From NCBI RefSeq assembly GCF_002087075.1, contig NZ_MWSM01000018.1, positions 77,708 through 83,746 of the forward strand: 6,039 nt of DNA, read 5' to 3'. This DNA is from Streptococcus pseudopneumoniae ATCC BAA-960 = CCUG 49455. GTDB lineage: Bacteria; Bacillota; Bacilli; Lactobacillales; Streptococcaceae. Numbering within the stretch: position 1 is the first letter of the stretch; each line of letters begins with the position of its first letter. This document shows positions 1 through 5,939 of this stretch, one piece after another. Made by a program: the position numbers and the translations under genes. The notes below the pieces were generated by a model. It had not been told where the DNA came from, searched no databases, and saw only the letters and a list, made by a program, of their open reading frames with translations.

Positions 1-15
1 TTTTCATTGAGTATA
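1..15 (+). repeat. 3' tail of a BOX element (boxC end), cut by the window edge
   Basis: The first 15 bases, ttttcattgagtata, match the closing bases of the pneumococcal boxC subunit as I know it (gattttcattgagtat). The rest of the element would lie to the left, outside the window. Only 15 bases are visible, so this is a short match and the call rests on the company of a second BOX element at 140-227. Confidence 0.45.
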
Positions 16-139
16 AAATCCTAACAAACTCAATACTTTAGTAGTCTGATATGCCAATCTCATGAGGTCTTTTTATCATTTTCCATCATATCCTGACGCA
101 AATGTCTACTGATGTCTCTCATCAGTTTCATTTCTAGTA

Positions 140-227
140 AATGAAAATCAAACTCGGAAGCTCACCGTAGCTTGCTCAAAACACAGCAAGACAAAGCTGA
201 TGACGTAAAAAGATTTTCGAAGAGTGT
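140..227 (-). repeat. Degenerate BOX element, boxA-boxC without boxB
   Basis: Read on the minus strand the segment opens with acactcttcgaaaatc (227-212), one or two changes from the boxA start, and closes with ttttgagcaagctacgg, then agcttccgagtttg, then attttcatt. These are the recognisable blocks of boxC, with a short deletion where the consensus reads gctctttg. No boxB copy is present. BOX elements are non-autonomous, hairpin-forming intergenic repeats of S. pneumoniae and relatives. The element lies downstream of the dprA terminator and is unlikely to affect dprA expression. Confidence 0.75.
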
Positions 228-343
228 CATCATCAATTTCAGACCATTTTTTATAATAACCATTTTATTTTTATCTGTCAAGGTCTTTGAATTCTTTCTT
301 AAACAAGCCTTGTAATCTCTACTTTTGAAGAATTTATTTTTCC

Positions 344-466
344 TTACTGGCAATACTTGAGACGATACAGCTCCCTGATAATAAGCTGACCAAGATTAGT
401 CACAAGCAACTCTCCTTTCTCAATTACACTAAATTGCTTTCCTTCCTCTGGGAAAAGTCCTCCACT
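344..466 (-). pseudogene. Possible relic of a coding sequence, 40 codons to a stop
   Basis: An open minus-strand frame reads SGGLFPEEGKQF, then SVIEKGELLVTNLGQ, then LIIRELYRLKYCQ before a TAA at 346-344. It begins right after an in-frame TAG and has no ATG. The GELLVTNL block is reminiscent of a conserved stretch in AMP-forming ligases of the phenylacetate-CoA ligase/CapK type (often GELVVTNL followed by PLIRYR), but the arginine-rich continuation is absent here. It may be a decayed fragment or a chance frame. The 63-codon frame that follows at 162-353 starts with TTG and runs into the BOX element, so it is not a credible continuation. Confidence 0.2.
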
Positions 467-481
467 CTACTTATTCACTTA

Positions 482-525
482 GAAAAAACGCATAATATCA
501 AGTGCTGAAAAAACTGATACTATGC
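482..525 (-). terminator. Rho-independent terminator after dprA
   Basis: On the minus strand gcatagtatcagt (525-513) pairs with acttgatattatgc (503-490), giving about 12 pairs including two G-T pairs. A roughly nine-base loop separates the arms and a run of six T (488-483) follows. It sits about 75 nt past the dprA stop. The opposite direction has no T-run, so it serves minus-strand transcription only and most likely ends the dprA message, along with any lic1 read-through. Confidence 0.75.
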
Positions 526-598
526 ATTTATTGTGGGGATATTTACTTCATTTTCTATTAAAAATTGATTTTTCTCAGTATTCTAGCTTATATAATGT

Positions 599-1447
599 TT
601 AAAATTCAAATTCCGCAAGCACATCTCGCCCACTGGTGACCAATTTTGCCCCTTCTTGAATCAAATGATGGCAACCATCTGATAGCCCATCTAAAATGCT
701 ACCAGGAATAGCAAAGACATCGCGTCCTTCTTCCATTGCTCGCTCACAGGTAATGAGACTCCCCGAGCGCATCTTAGCCTCTGCTACAATCACGCCACGG
801 CAAAGTCCAGCAATGATGCGATTACGGGCAGGAAAATGAAATTTCAGAGGTTGTTCGCCAGGTCCATATTCACTGAGAACCAGATGATCATTGCCGATGT
901 AGTCTTGCAAACGTTTATTGGCTTTAGGATAAAACACATCCAGTCCTGTTCCAATCACTGCAATGGTTTTTCCGCCATTTTGAAGAGCTGCCATATGAGC
1001 TGCTGTGTCAATGCCCTTGGCTAATCCACTGACGATAACCAGTTCATTTTCCAAGCCTTGAATGACTTTTTCAACTGACTTAGCTCCCTGTTTGCTACAA
1101 GCACGACTGCCCACGACCGCTACCTTCGGGAATTTCAGGAGGTCAAGATTTCCCTTGTAAAATAAAAGTACAGGCGCATCATATATTTCACTCAAATCCC
1201 AAGGATAACAGTCATCTAAAATAGAGAAAGATGGAAATTTTTGAAACTCTTTCGACAAATGCGCATCGTCTATCTGAAAATAACGTTCCATAAAAACGGC
1301 TGGATTACGGCAACCTGATATATCTGCAATATCACCCAACAAAAGCTCCTGATCAACATTTTCACCGTATTCTAGCACTTTCAAAATCTGTTGATTGGTC
1401 AAACCTGATTTTTTTAACTTATAGATTTCATAGTTTGTGATTTTCAT
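599..1447 (-). CDS. dprA: DNA processing protein DprA, RecA loader in transformation
   Basis: DprA (282 aa) binds incoming single-stranded DNA in the cytoplasm during competence, protects it and loads RecA on it; in pneumococcus it also binds phosphorylated ComE to shut off competence. An N-terminal SAM-like helical part (about 1-80) precedes the extended Rossmann fold (about 90-275). The fold contains VAVVGSR (109-115), SGLAKGID (140-147), IGTGLDVFYPK (165-175) and FPARNRIIAG (205-214). R115 and K175, known from pneumococcal DprA as DNA-binding residues, are present, as are H260 and L269 of the C-terminal dimer interface. I chose the ATG at 1447: it has GGAG six bases upstream and gives the usual length. 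An ATG four codons earlier (1459) lacks a good ribosome binding site. The gene follows the licC terminator and has its own cin-box promoter. Confidence 0.97.
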   Translation of the reverse strand: MKITNYEIYKLKKSGLTNQQILKVLEYGENVDQELLLGDIADISGCRNPAVFMERYFQIDDAHLSKEFQKFPSFSILDDCYPWDLSEIYDAPVLLFYKGNLDLLKFPKVAVVGSRACSKQGAKSVEKVIQGLENELVIVSGLAKGIDTAAHMAALQNGGKTIAVIGTGLDVFYPKANKRLQDYIGNDHLVLSEYGPGEQPLKFHFPARNRIIAGLCRGVIVAEAKMRSGSLITCERAMEEGRDVFAIPGSILDGLSDGCHHLIQEGAKLVTSGRDVLAEFEF

Positions 1448-1453
1448 AAATAA

Positions 1454-1457
1454 CTCC
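1454..1457 (-). promoter_or_regulatory. Ribosome binding site deciding the dprA start
   Basis: GGAG on the minus strand lies six bases before the ATG at 1447. The GGAG itself overlaps the alternative upstream ATG (1459-1457), which would make that start hard to use. Confidence 0.75.
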
Positions 1458-1480
1458 ATTTCTTTTTCTACTCATCTATC

Positions 1481-1498
1481 TATTCGTAAAAGTTCGTA
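1481..1498 (-). promoter_or_regulatory. SigX (ComX) cin-box promoter of dprA, with a second near-copy
   Basis: The minus strand carries TACGAATA at 1488-1481, an exact match to the cin-box (combox) bound by the competence sigma factor SigX in pneumococcus. A near-copy, TACGAACT, lies at 1498-1491, exactly ten bases upstream. The exact copy is about 33 nt before the dprA ATG, leaving a short leader. dprA is a known late competence gene, which fits. No good SigA promoter is visible in this spacer. Confidence 0.85.
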
Positions 1499-1505
1499 AA
1501 AAATC

Positions 1506-1534
1506 AAAAAAACATCCGACTATTTTGTCAGATG
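1506..1534 (-). terminator. Rho-independent terminator after licC
   Basis: On the minus strand catctgac (1534-1527) pairs with gtcggatg (1520-1513) through eight pairs, one of them G-T, around a six-base loop. Seven T (1512-1506) follow. The hairpin starts ten bases after the licC stop, so it ends the tarIJ-licABC message. It separates that operon from the competence promoter of dprA, though leaky read-through is possible with an eight-pair stem. Confidence 0.85.
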
Positions 1535-1543
1535 TTGGAATCT

Positions 1544-2233
1544 TTAATTTTCGTTTTTAAGAATTTCTTCTAATTTATGGTAGTCTTGGACACTATCGAT
1601 TTCATAGATACTATTGCCTTCTAATTCTTCGACATAGACATCTAGCTCTTTGATATTATCCTTAACCATATTGTCCCAGTAGAGATCAACAAATTCGCCA
1701 CTTGCATAAGCCTTATCGATAAAGCTGACAATCTTTTCTGCAGTTGGAGCATCCCAGAAGGATACACCACTAAGGATGCGACCTGCCTTGCTATCAACAA
1801 TAATGTCTTGAACCTTGTAGTCATCTCCATAGACCAAGAACCATTCGTTGGTACAATCTTCACGATAAACACTAAAATAAGTCGAACGAGTCAAATCATT
1901 GCGGAACATATTTTTAAAGAGATAGTTATCGGCATCAATAACATAGCTGTTGGCCAATTCTTCTTTTACAAGATAGAGAGAGTAAAAGTTATTGTAGTCA
2001 GCGTATTTATCATTGAAAACGAGACGAACACCGTATTTCTCTTTCAAGTAATCGAATTGTTCTTTAAGATAACCGACAATGATGATGATGTCATTGATTC
2101 CTTTTTCTTTGAGAAACTCAATTTGGTATTCAATCAAGGGTTTTTGATTAACCTGAACCAAGGCTTTAGGGGTATTTTCAGTCATAGGACGCAAGCGAGT
2201 TCCCAATCCCGCTGCTAAGATGATGGCTTTCAC
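1544..2233 (-). CDS. licC: Choline-phosphate cytidylyltransferase LicC
   Basis: LicC joins CTP and phosphocholine to CDP-choline and pyrophosphate, the activated donor for phosphocholine decoration of teichoic acids. The protein (229 aa) is a single-domain nucleotidyltransferase. The N-terminal signature MKAIILAAGLGTRLRPMT with PKAL (residues 1-24) binds the nucleotide; the DAD motif at 100-102 carries the expected metal ligand, and an acidic EID near the C-terminus (211-213) probably contributes a second. The start is a GTG with GGAG six bases upstream. The frame stays open five codons further up to an ATA that overlaps the licB stop. In a longer numbering I recall from the literature the metal aspartate is 107, five more than D102 here, so others have apparently used that upstream codon as the start. 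The gene starts 11 nt after licB and is the last of the operon. Confidence 0.96.
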   Translation of the reverse strand: MKAIILAAGLGTRLRPMTENTPKALVQVNQKPLIEYQIEFLKEKGINDIIIIVGYLKEQFDYLKEKYGVRLVFNDKYADYNNFYSLYLVKEELANSYVIDADNYLFKNMFRNDLTRSTYFSVYREDCTNEWFLVYGDDYKVQDIIVDSKAGRILSGVSFWDAPTAEKIVSFIDKAYASGEFVDLYWDNMVKDNIKELDVYVEELEGNSIYEIDSVQDYHKLEEILKNEN

Positions 2234-2244
2234 ACGAATCTCCT

Positions 2245-3123
2245 TTATTCTTTAATAATAATATAAACTCCAGCAATAACGACAAGTGACGTCATAATGG
2301 TCAGCATATCTAGCGGTGCACCCAAAAAAACAACTGCAAACAAGACCGTCCAAACTACATAGCTCACATTCAAGCCTGTAGCCTTGGCTGGTTGCAAGCG
2401 ATTGATAGCGATATAATAAGCCAAGTAGGAAATCATATCAAAGGCTGCAAAGACAATCATGAGACCTAGTAATTGTCCATTGGCCACTTCTGCAAATGAC
2501 TGATGAGAGAAGAGCACAATCACAAGATAGGACAAGAATGAAGTTACTTGACGGATTAAGAGGGCCTCAATTTCACTCAATTCACTTTCCATGGCAAAGG
2601 AGCTAAGGACACTCTCACTCCCCCATGCAATAGCACAAACTAAAGCACAGAGAATACCAATGTAGAAGGAATTAACCTGTTCAACCTTATAGGTCTGAGC
2701 AATTATCCCTCCAATAATCAAGACAATCCCAAATACAGTATTTTTTGAAATCTTGTGCTTCAAAAAGAAGAAAGCCAATAAAACTGAAATCGCAGGGTAA
2801 ATAGCCGACACAGATGAAGCTAAGGAACTTCCGATATACTTAACCGCATAAAGATTGGCCTGCATACCGATAGGGCCTGCTAGCAAGGCTCCGATGATGA
2901 CACTCACATTGCGAATATTTAAGAAAATTGAGAGGCGAACTTTTCCTTCTTTTACCAAGAGAAAAGCTAGTAAGATAAAGATACTCAAGAAATCGTGAGC
3001 AGCGGCCACCACAAAGGGCGACAAATCTGTAAAAATCGAAAAGATGTAAGCACTAATTGTTAGACCTAAACCCCAGAAAATACCTGAGAGTAGACCAAAA
3101 GGAACTCCGTTTTTACTTTTCAT
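2245..3123 (-). CDS. licB: Choline transporter LicB, DMT/EamA family
   Basis: LicB is a membrane protein of the drug/metabolite transporter superfamily, responsible for choline uptake in pneumococcus and needed to feed LicA. The 292-residue sequence has ten hydrophobic segments, roughly at 7-27, 36-57, 73-92, 98-121, 128-145, 153-175, 187-206, 218-238, 246-267 and 271-290. They arrange as two EamA repeats of five. The family pattern is seen in the SSLASSVSAIYPAISVLLAF block (99-118) and in RLQPAKATGLNVSYVVW (242-258). I chose the ATG at 3123 because GGAGG lies five bases upstream. An ATG four codons earlier (3135) would place that site inside the gene. The start overlaps the licA end by 11 nt, so translation is probably coupled. 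Confidence 0.95.
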   Translation of the reverse strand: MKSKNGVPFGLLSGIFWGLGLTISAYIFSIFTDLSPFVVAAAHDFLSIFILLAFLLVKEGKVRLSIFLNIRNVSVIIGALLAGPIGMQANLYAVKYIGSSLASSVSAIYPAISVLLAFFFLKHKISKNTVFGIVLIIGGIIAQTYKVEQVNSFYIGILCALVCAIAWGSESVLSSFAMESELSEIEALLIRQVTSFLSYLVIVLFSHQSFAEVANGQLLGLMIVFAAFDMISYLAYYIAINRLQPAKATGLNVSYVVWTVLFAVVFLGAPLDMLTIMTSLVVIAGVYIIIKE

Positions 3124-3982
3124 CTGAACCTCCATAAGAAGTCAAACCTTTAACAGCTCTTTGATAACGATTCACACCATAGTCACCAAAATCTGCACCT
3201 TGCTCTTCCTTATAGACAGTCCATAGACTCCAAATAGTGTCTTGTAAAATTTTATAAATGGCAATCTTTTCACGAGAAACCGGTGTTTGGTCACTCTCAT
3301 AGTGAGACAAGAAGGCTTCTTCCTCCTGGGTAGTGAATTCAGACTCTAAAAAGAGGGCAGCCAGATCCCACATTGGATCATTCATTGATGAATATTCCCA
3401 GTCAATCAGATAAAGTCGTCCTTGTGGTGATTCGATAAAGTTTTCAGGCACCAAATCGATATGACAAGATTTTCTGTCAACACCTAAGTCAGCCAGTCTT
3501 TTCTCTAAAGAAAAGACTTCTTCTCGAACAGCTTCATAGTTGGCATAAGGGATTTTCTCTTCAATCAAGGATTCGTATTTTTTGATTTCCTCAAAAGGAG
3601 CAAATTCTCCTCTTAATTCCTTACCAGAAGCATGAATGGTTTGTAATATTGGAGCAATTTTATCAAATTTGGTCTTGATTGACCTTGAATCAAGTGTAAT
3701 CGCAGATTCGATATACTCATTTACTTTGATACCAGCTTCAATATCAAAAAGATAATTTTTTACATCTAAGTCTAAATCCTTTAGTAGTTCAAGATTGTAC
3801 TTTTCATCTTGTCGATTGATAAGCTTTTCTGTCCCTTTACCAAAGAATTTAACAATGTATTGCTTATTTGTTGTTTTGACCAAATAGTTTTGATTGGTCA
3901 TTCCCCCCAGTTGTTCAACACTGAGGACTTCCTCTTCTTGACTAAGTAGGGAAGAAATTTTCTCTTTAATGATTTTCTCCAC
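3113..3982 (-). CDS. licA: Choline kinase LicA (Pck)
   Basis: LicA (also called Pck) transfers a phosphate from ATP to choline, trapping imported choline as phosphocholine for LicC. The 289-residue protein has a kinase-like fold. The glycine-rich loop GGMTNQNYLVK is at 26-36 and the ATP-binding lysine is probably in YIVKFFG (42-48). The Brenner motif HIDLVPEN at 174-181 supplies the catalytic D176 and N181. The choline kinase motif IDWEYSSMNDPMWDLA at 193-208 supplies the metal-binding D194. All key residues are present. The start is a GTG with an exact GGAGG six bases upstream (3993-3989). It lies 16 nt after tarJ and its last codons overlap licB. Alternatives in the family are ethanolamine or aminoglycoside kinases, but the motif and the lic neighbours make choline kinase firm. 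Confidence 0.96.
   Translation of the reverse strand: MEKIIKEKISSLLSQEEEVLSVEQLGGMTNQNYLVKTTNKQYIVKFFGKGTEKLINRQDEKYNLELLKDLDLDVKNYLFDIEAGIKVNEYIESAITLDSRSIKTKFDKIAPILQTIHASGKELRGEFAPFEEIKKYESLIEEKIPYANYEAVREEVFSLEKRLADLGVDRKSCHIDLVPENFIESPQGRLYLIDWEYSSMNDPMWDLAALFLESEFTTQEEEAFLSHYESDQTPVSREKIAIYKILQDTIWSLWTVYKEEQGADFGDYGVNRYQRAVKGLTSYGGSDEK
3129..3133 (-). promoter_or_regulatory. Ribosome binding site of licB inside the licA end
   Basis: GGAGG on the minus strand lies five bases before the ATG at 3123 and within the last codons of licA. It decides between the two possible licB starts. Confidence 0.7.
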
Positions 3983-3998
3983 AATTAACCTCCAGCAC

Positions 3999-5021
3999 TT
4001 ATACTTCCCACTTAAACACGGTTTTAAAGGCTGTGTTTAAGTCGGTCGCAAAGACACGGTGAATATCTTTAATTTCTCTTACAGGTTCTTCTAGATAAAG
4101 GATATTTTTAAGACGATTGGCAAATTTCTTAACTTCCATCATTTGGATTGCATTTTCAAAATCGATGCGACCAGAACGAGAGGACCCAACCAAGAGCAAG
4201 CCCTTTTCTAAGGCATCGCGAGTATTGAGATTGACTTTATATTCGCTAACTCCCATCATGAGAATCGTTCCTTGAGGACGAATGTAGCGAATCAGGTCAT
4301 TTATAGCCGGTCCAGTACCATTACCACCACAACACTCAAAAGCATGGTCAAAGGCCAAATCTTCAGGAATATTATCCGTAATATAGCATTCTTTGGCAAA
4401 AGAGAAAAGTTCCAACTTTTCCCAATGACGACCAATAACCACAATCTCTGCTTCTGGCAAAGTATAGTTGATAATATTGGCAACCACAAATGCTAAACTT
4501 CCATCTCCGATAACGGCGATTCGGTCCCGCTTGCTATGAGCAAGGGTCAATAGACGATTCATGGCATGCATGCCAACACTGACAAACTCTGTAATGGCTG
4601 CAACCGTATCTTCGATAGCATCATAAGCCACCACACGATCTTTAGGGAGAGAAACAAACTCTCTCATAAAGCCATCAAAACCACTAGACAAGAAATGGGT
4701 CCCTGTCATGTAGTTCTCATAGAATTCTTCATCGCTCTGCATAGAAGGCTGATTGGGAATCATGACAACTTTTTGCCCAACCTCATAGGTTCCCGTCGGG
4801 TCAGAAATGATGGTTCCACATGACTCGTGAATCATTGCCATTGGAAGCTTTTTATTCAAAATCTTGGGGTCACGTTTTCCCTGGTAGTAACGCTGATCCG
4901 CATGACAGACAGCCATATAGTTAGGGCGGATGAGGATATGATTCTCTTGGTCAATAGCCTCTTCCTGATATTTGACATTGATAAACTTAGGCTTAGTTAG
5001 TTGATAAATTTGATTAATCAT
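3999..5021 (-). CDS. tarJ: Ribulose-5-phosphate reductase TarJ
   Basis: TarJ reduces D-ribulose-5-phosphate to D-ribitol-5-phosphate with NADPH, the step before TarI in making CDP-ribitol for teichoic acid. The 340-residue protein is a zinc-dependent medium-chain dehydrogenase. C39 in MAVCHADQ and H65-E66 in MIHESCG fit the catalytic zinc site. The Rossmann part starts with RIAVIGDGSLAF (about 167-178), where the last glycine of the usual GxGxxG is an alanine. The cysteine-rich loop for a structural zinc, common in other alcohol dehydrogenases, is absent. I chose the ATG at 5021, four bases after the tarI stop. A TTG six codons earlier lies inside tarI and is unlikely. No strong Shine-Dalgarno precedes the ATG, only GAGAAAG at a distance of nine, so translation is probably coupled to tarI. 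Confidence 0.94.
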   Translation of the reverse strand: MINQIYQLTKPKFINVKYQEEAIDQENHILIRPNYMAVCHADQRYYQGKRDPKILNKKLPMAMIHESCGTIISDPTGTYEVGQKVVMIPNQPSMQSDEEFYENYMTGTHFLSSGFDGFMREFVSLPKDRVVAYDAIEDTVAAITEFVSVGMHAMNRLLTLAHSKRDRIAVIGDGSLAFVVANIINYTLPEAEIVVIGRHWEKLELFSFAKECYITDNIPEDLAFDHAFECCGGNGTGPAINDLIRYIRPQGTILMMGVSEYKVNLNTRDALEKGLLLVGSSRSGRIDFENAIQMMEVKKFANRLKNILYLEEPVREIKDIHRVFATDLNTAFKTVFKWEV

Positions 5022-5025
5022 TTTA

Positions 5026-5733
5026 CTAGTCTTTCTCAATCATACTTTTTGCAATCTTCAAATCTGTTACTGTTGTGATTTTTAGGTTTGAGTATTCGCC
5101 CTTAGCCAAGGCCACATCTTTTCCTTTGATCACAAAGATTTTACATGCATCTGTCAAGATTTCCTTCTCTTCAGCAGAGAGAGAACCGTAAAGGTCCATG
5201 AAGTCCTTGCAACGGAATGTTTGAGGTGTTTGTCCTTGATAAAGGTGAGCACGATTTGGAATATCTGTAATGAATTGACCATTGGTACTTTCAACGATAG
5301 TATCAACCGCTTCTACCACTGTGTCCACTGCGTCATGATTTTGGGCAAGTTGGATATTGTCCTGAATCATGCGAAGTGTAATAAATGGACGAACAGAATC
5401 GTGGGTAACAACAATGTCCTCTGGAGTAAGCGGACGATAAGCATCAATAGCTTCAATGATTTTCTCAATACTCGTATTACGGTCAGCACCACCCTTTGTA
5501 ATGATGATACGATCCTTATGAAGAGGAAGATATTTATCTACAAGATCTTCTGCATGAGAAACCCAGTCTCCATGAACCCCAACTACAATTTTTTCAATAC
5601 TTGGTTCCAAGACAAATTTTTCAATTGTATGAATCAAAATAGGTCGATCACCTAGCTCTAAAAATTGTTTTGGCAAGTTACTGATTCCCATGCGTGTGCC
5701 AGTTCCACCAGCAAGAATTCCTGCATAAATCAT
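5026..5733 (-). CDS. tarI: Ribitol-5-phosphate cytidylyltransferase TarI
   Basis: TarI couples CTP with ribitol-5-phosphate to give CDP-ribitol, donor of the ribitol-phosphate unit of pneumococcal teichoic acid. The 235-residue protein belongs to the IspD/TarI family. It shows the nucleotide loop LAGGTGTRMG (7-16) followed by PKQF (21-24). Further on are GGADRNTS (81-88), the HDSVRPF metal and substrate motif (111-117), QGQTPQTF (166-173) and YSNLKITT (214-221). Its paralogue IspD is alike in size and motifs, but adjacency to tarJ and licABC makes TarI the better call. The ATG has AAAGGAG seven bases upstream. As first gene of the operon it is preceded by two candidate promoters, one of them of CiaR type. 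Confidence 0.94.
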   Translation of the reverse strand: MIYAGILAGGTGTRMGISNLPKQFLELGDRPILIHTIEKFVLEPSIEKIVVGVHGDWVSHAEDLVDKYLPLHKDRIIITKGGADRNTSIEKIIEAIDAYRPLTPEDIVVTHDSVRPFITLRMIQDNIQLAQNHDAVDTVVEAVDTIVESTNGQFITDIPNRAHLYQGQTPQTFRCKDFMDLYGSLSAEEKEILTDACKIFVIKGKDVALAKGEYSNLKITTVTDLKIAKSMIEKD

Positions 5734-5774
5734 CTATTTTCTCCTTTGTCTTACTAAAAAAACTTATTCTCTCT

Positions 5775-5803
5775 ATTATACCACAATCTAGTCCTATCAT
5801 GAA
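5775..5803 (-). promoter_or_regulatory. Proximal promoter of the tarIJ-licABC operon (extended -10)
   Basis: The minus strand carries a perfect TATAAT at 5780-5775 preceded directly by TGG, giving the extended -10 pattern TGnTATAAT. A weak -35 candidate, TTCATG, lies 17 bases upstream at 5803-5798. Transcription would start near 5768 and leave about 35 nt before the tarI ATG. It probably gives basal SigA expression. Confidence 0.75.
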
Positions 5804-5869
5804 AGAAATACCGGCCCTCCCGTTCTAGAATAGAAGGATTAAGGAGTTCTATTATTCAAAGAAACTAGT

Positions 5870-5917
5870 CCATTTCTAGTAATGACCAGGAATTCTGTAG
5901 TCATTGCTAATAAATGG
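5870..5917 (-). repeat. 48-nt inverted repeat in the leader of the distal transcript
   Basis: On the minus strand ccatttattagcaatgac (5917-5900) faces gtcattactagaaatgg (5886-5870). These pair almost throughout, apart from one bulged base and a mismatch, around a 13-nt loop that itself holds CAG/CTG. No T-run follows on either strand, so it is not an ordinary terminator. It would be transcribed only from the CiaR-type promoter and could act as a leader structure, an RNA stabiliser or a protein site. The function is unknown. Confidence 0.7.
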
Positions 5918-5939
5918 CTGTGAAATTTTAGAGTTCTTC

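Larger units (their letters stand above)
1..598. other. Gene-free region downstream of dprA
   Basis: This stretch between dprA and the left edge holds no convincing gene. It contains a BOX tail (1-15), a degenerate BOX element (140-227), the dprA terminator (482-525) and short minus-strand open frames without a good ribosome binding site. One of these, at 60-131, could encode 23 residues (MKLMRDISRHLRQ... to ...DKKTS) and begins just after the boxC end; its composition looks protein-like, but nothing else supports it. Another, at 344-466, is listed separately as a possible relic. In pneumococcus dprA lies near topA, so the next gene is probably just outside the window. Confidence 0.6.

Noticed and set aside
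162..353. 63-codon minus-strand frame starting with TTG
   Set aside because: It has no ribosome binding site, and its last third is the translated BOX element, so it is a chance frame or at most part of a relic.
1448..1459. Longer dprA start at the ATG at 1459
   Set aside because: It lacks a good ribosome binding site, and its second codon forms part of the site serving the ATG at 1447, which gives the usual 282 residues.
2080..2097. Short ATG/ATC repeat (gatgatgatgatgtc) in licC
   Set aside because: It encodes the isoleucine run of a beta strand common to the family and needs no other explanation.
1808..2218. 136-codon plus-strand open frame opposite licC
   Set aside because: It is fully antisense to a well-recognised gene with intact motifs and has no promoter or ribosome binding site of its own.
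4272..4823. Plus-strand open frames opposite tarJ (4272-4496 and 4566-4823)
   Set aside because: They are antisense to the intact tarJ frame and show no motifs or translation signals.
5221..5655. 144-codon plus-strand open frame opposite tarI
   Set aside because: It is a shadow of tarI, has no recognisable domain and is rich in Cys, Asn and Ile as expected from antisense reading.
5678..5800. 40-codon frame from the ATG at 5800 running out of frame into tarI
   Set aside because: The nearest Shine-Dalgarno-like bases are 15 nt away, the frame crosses the proximal promoter, and its tail is an out-of-frame reading of the tarI start.
5870..5917. The large hairpin as a rho-independent terminator
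   Set aside because: No T-run follows the stem on either strand.
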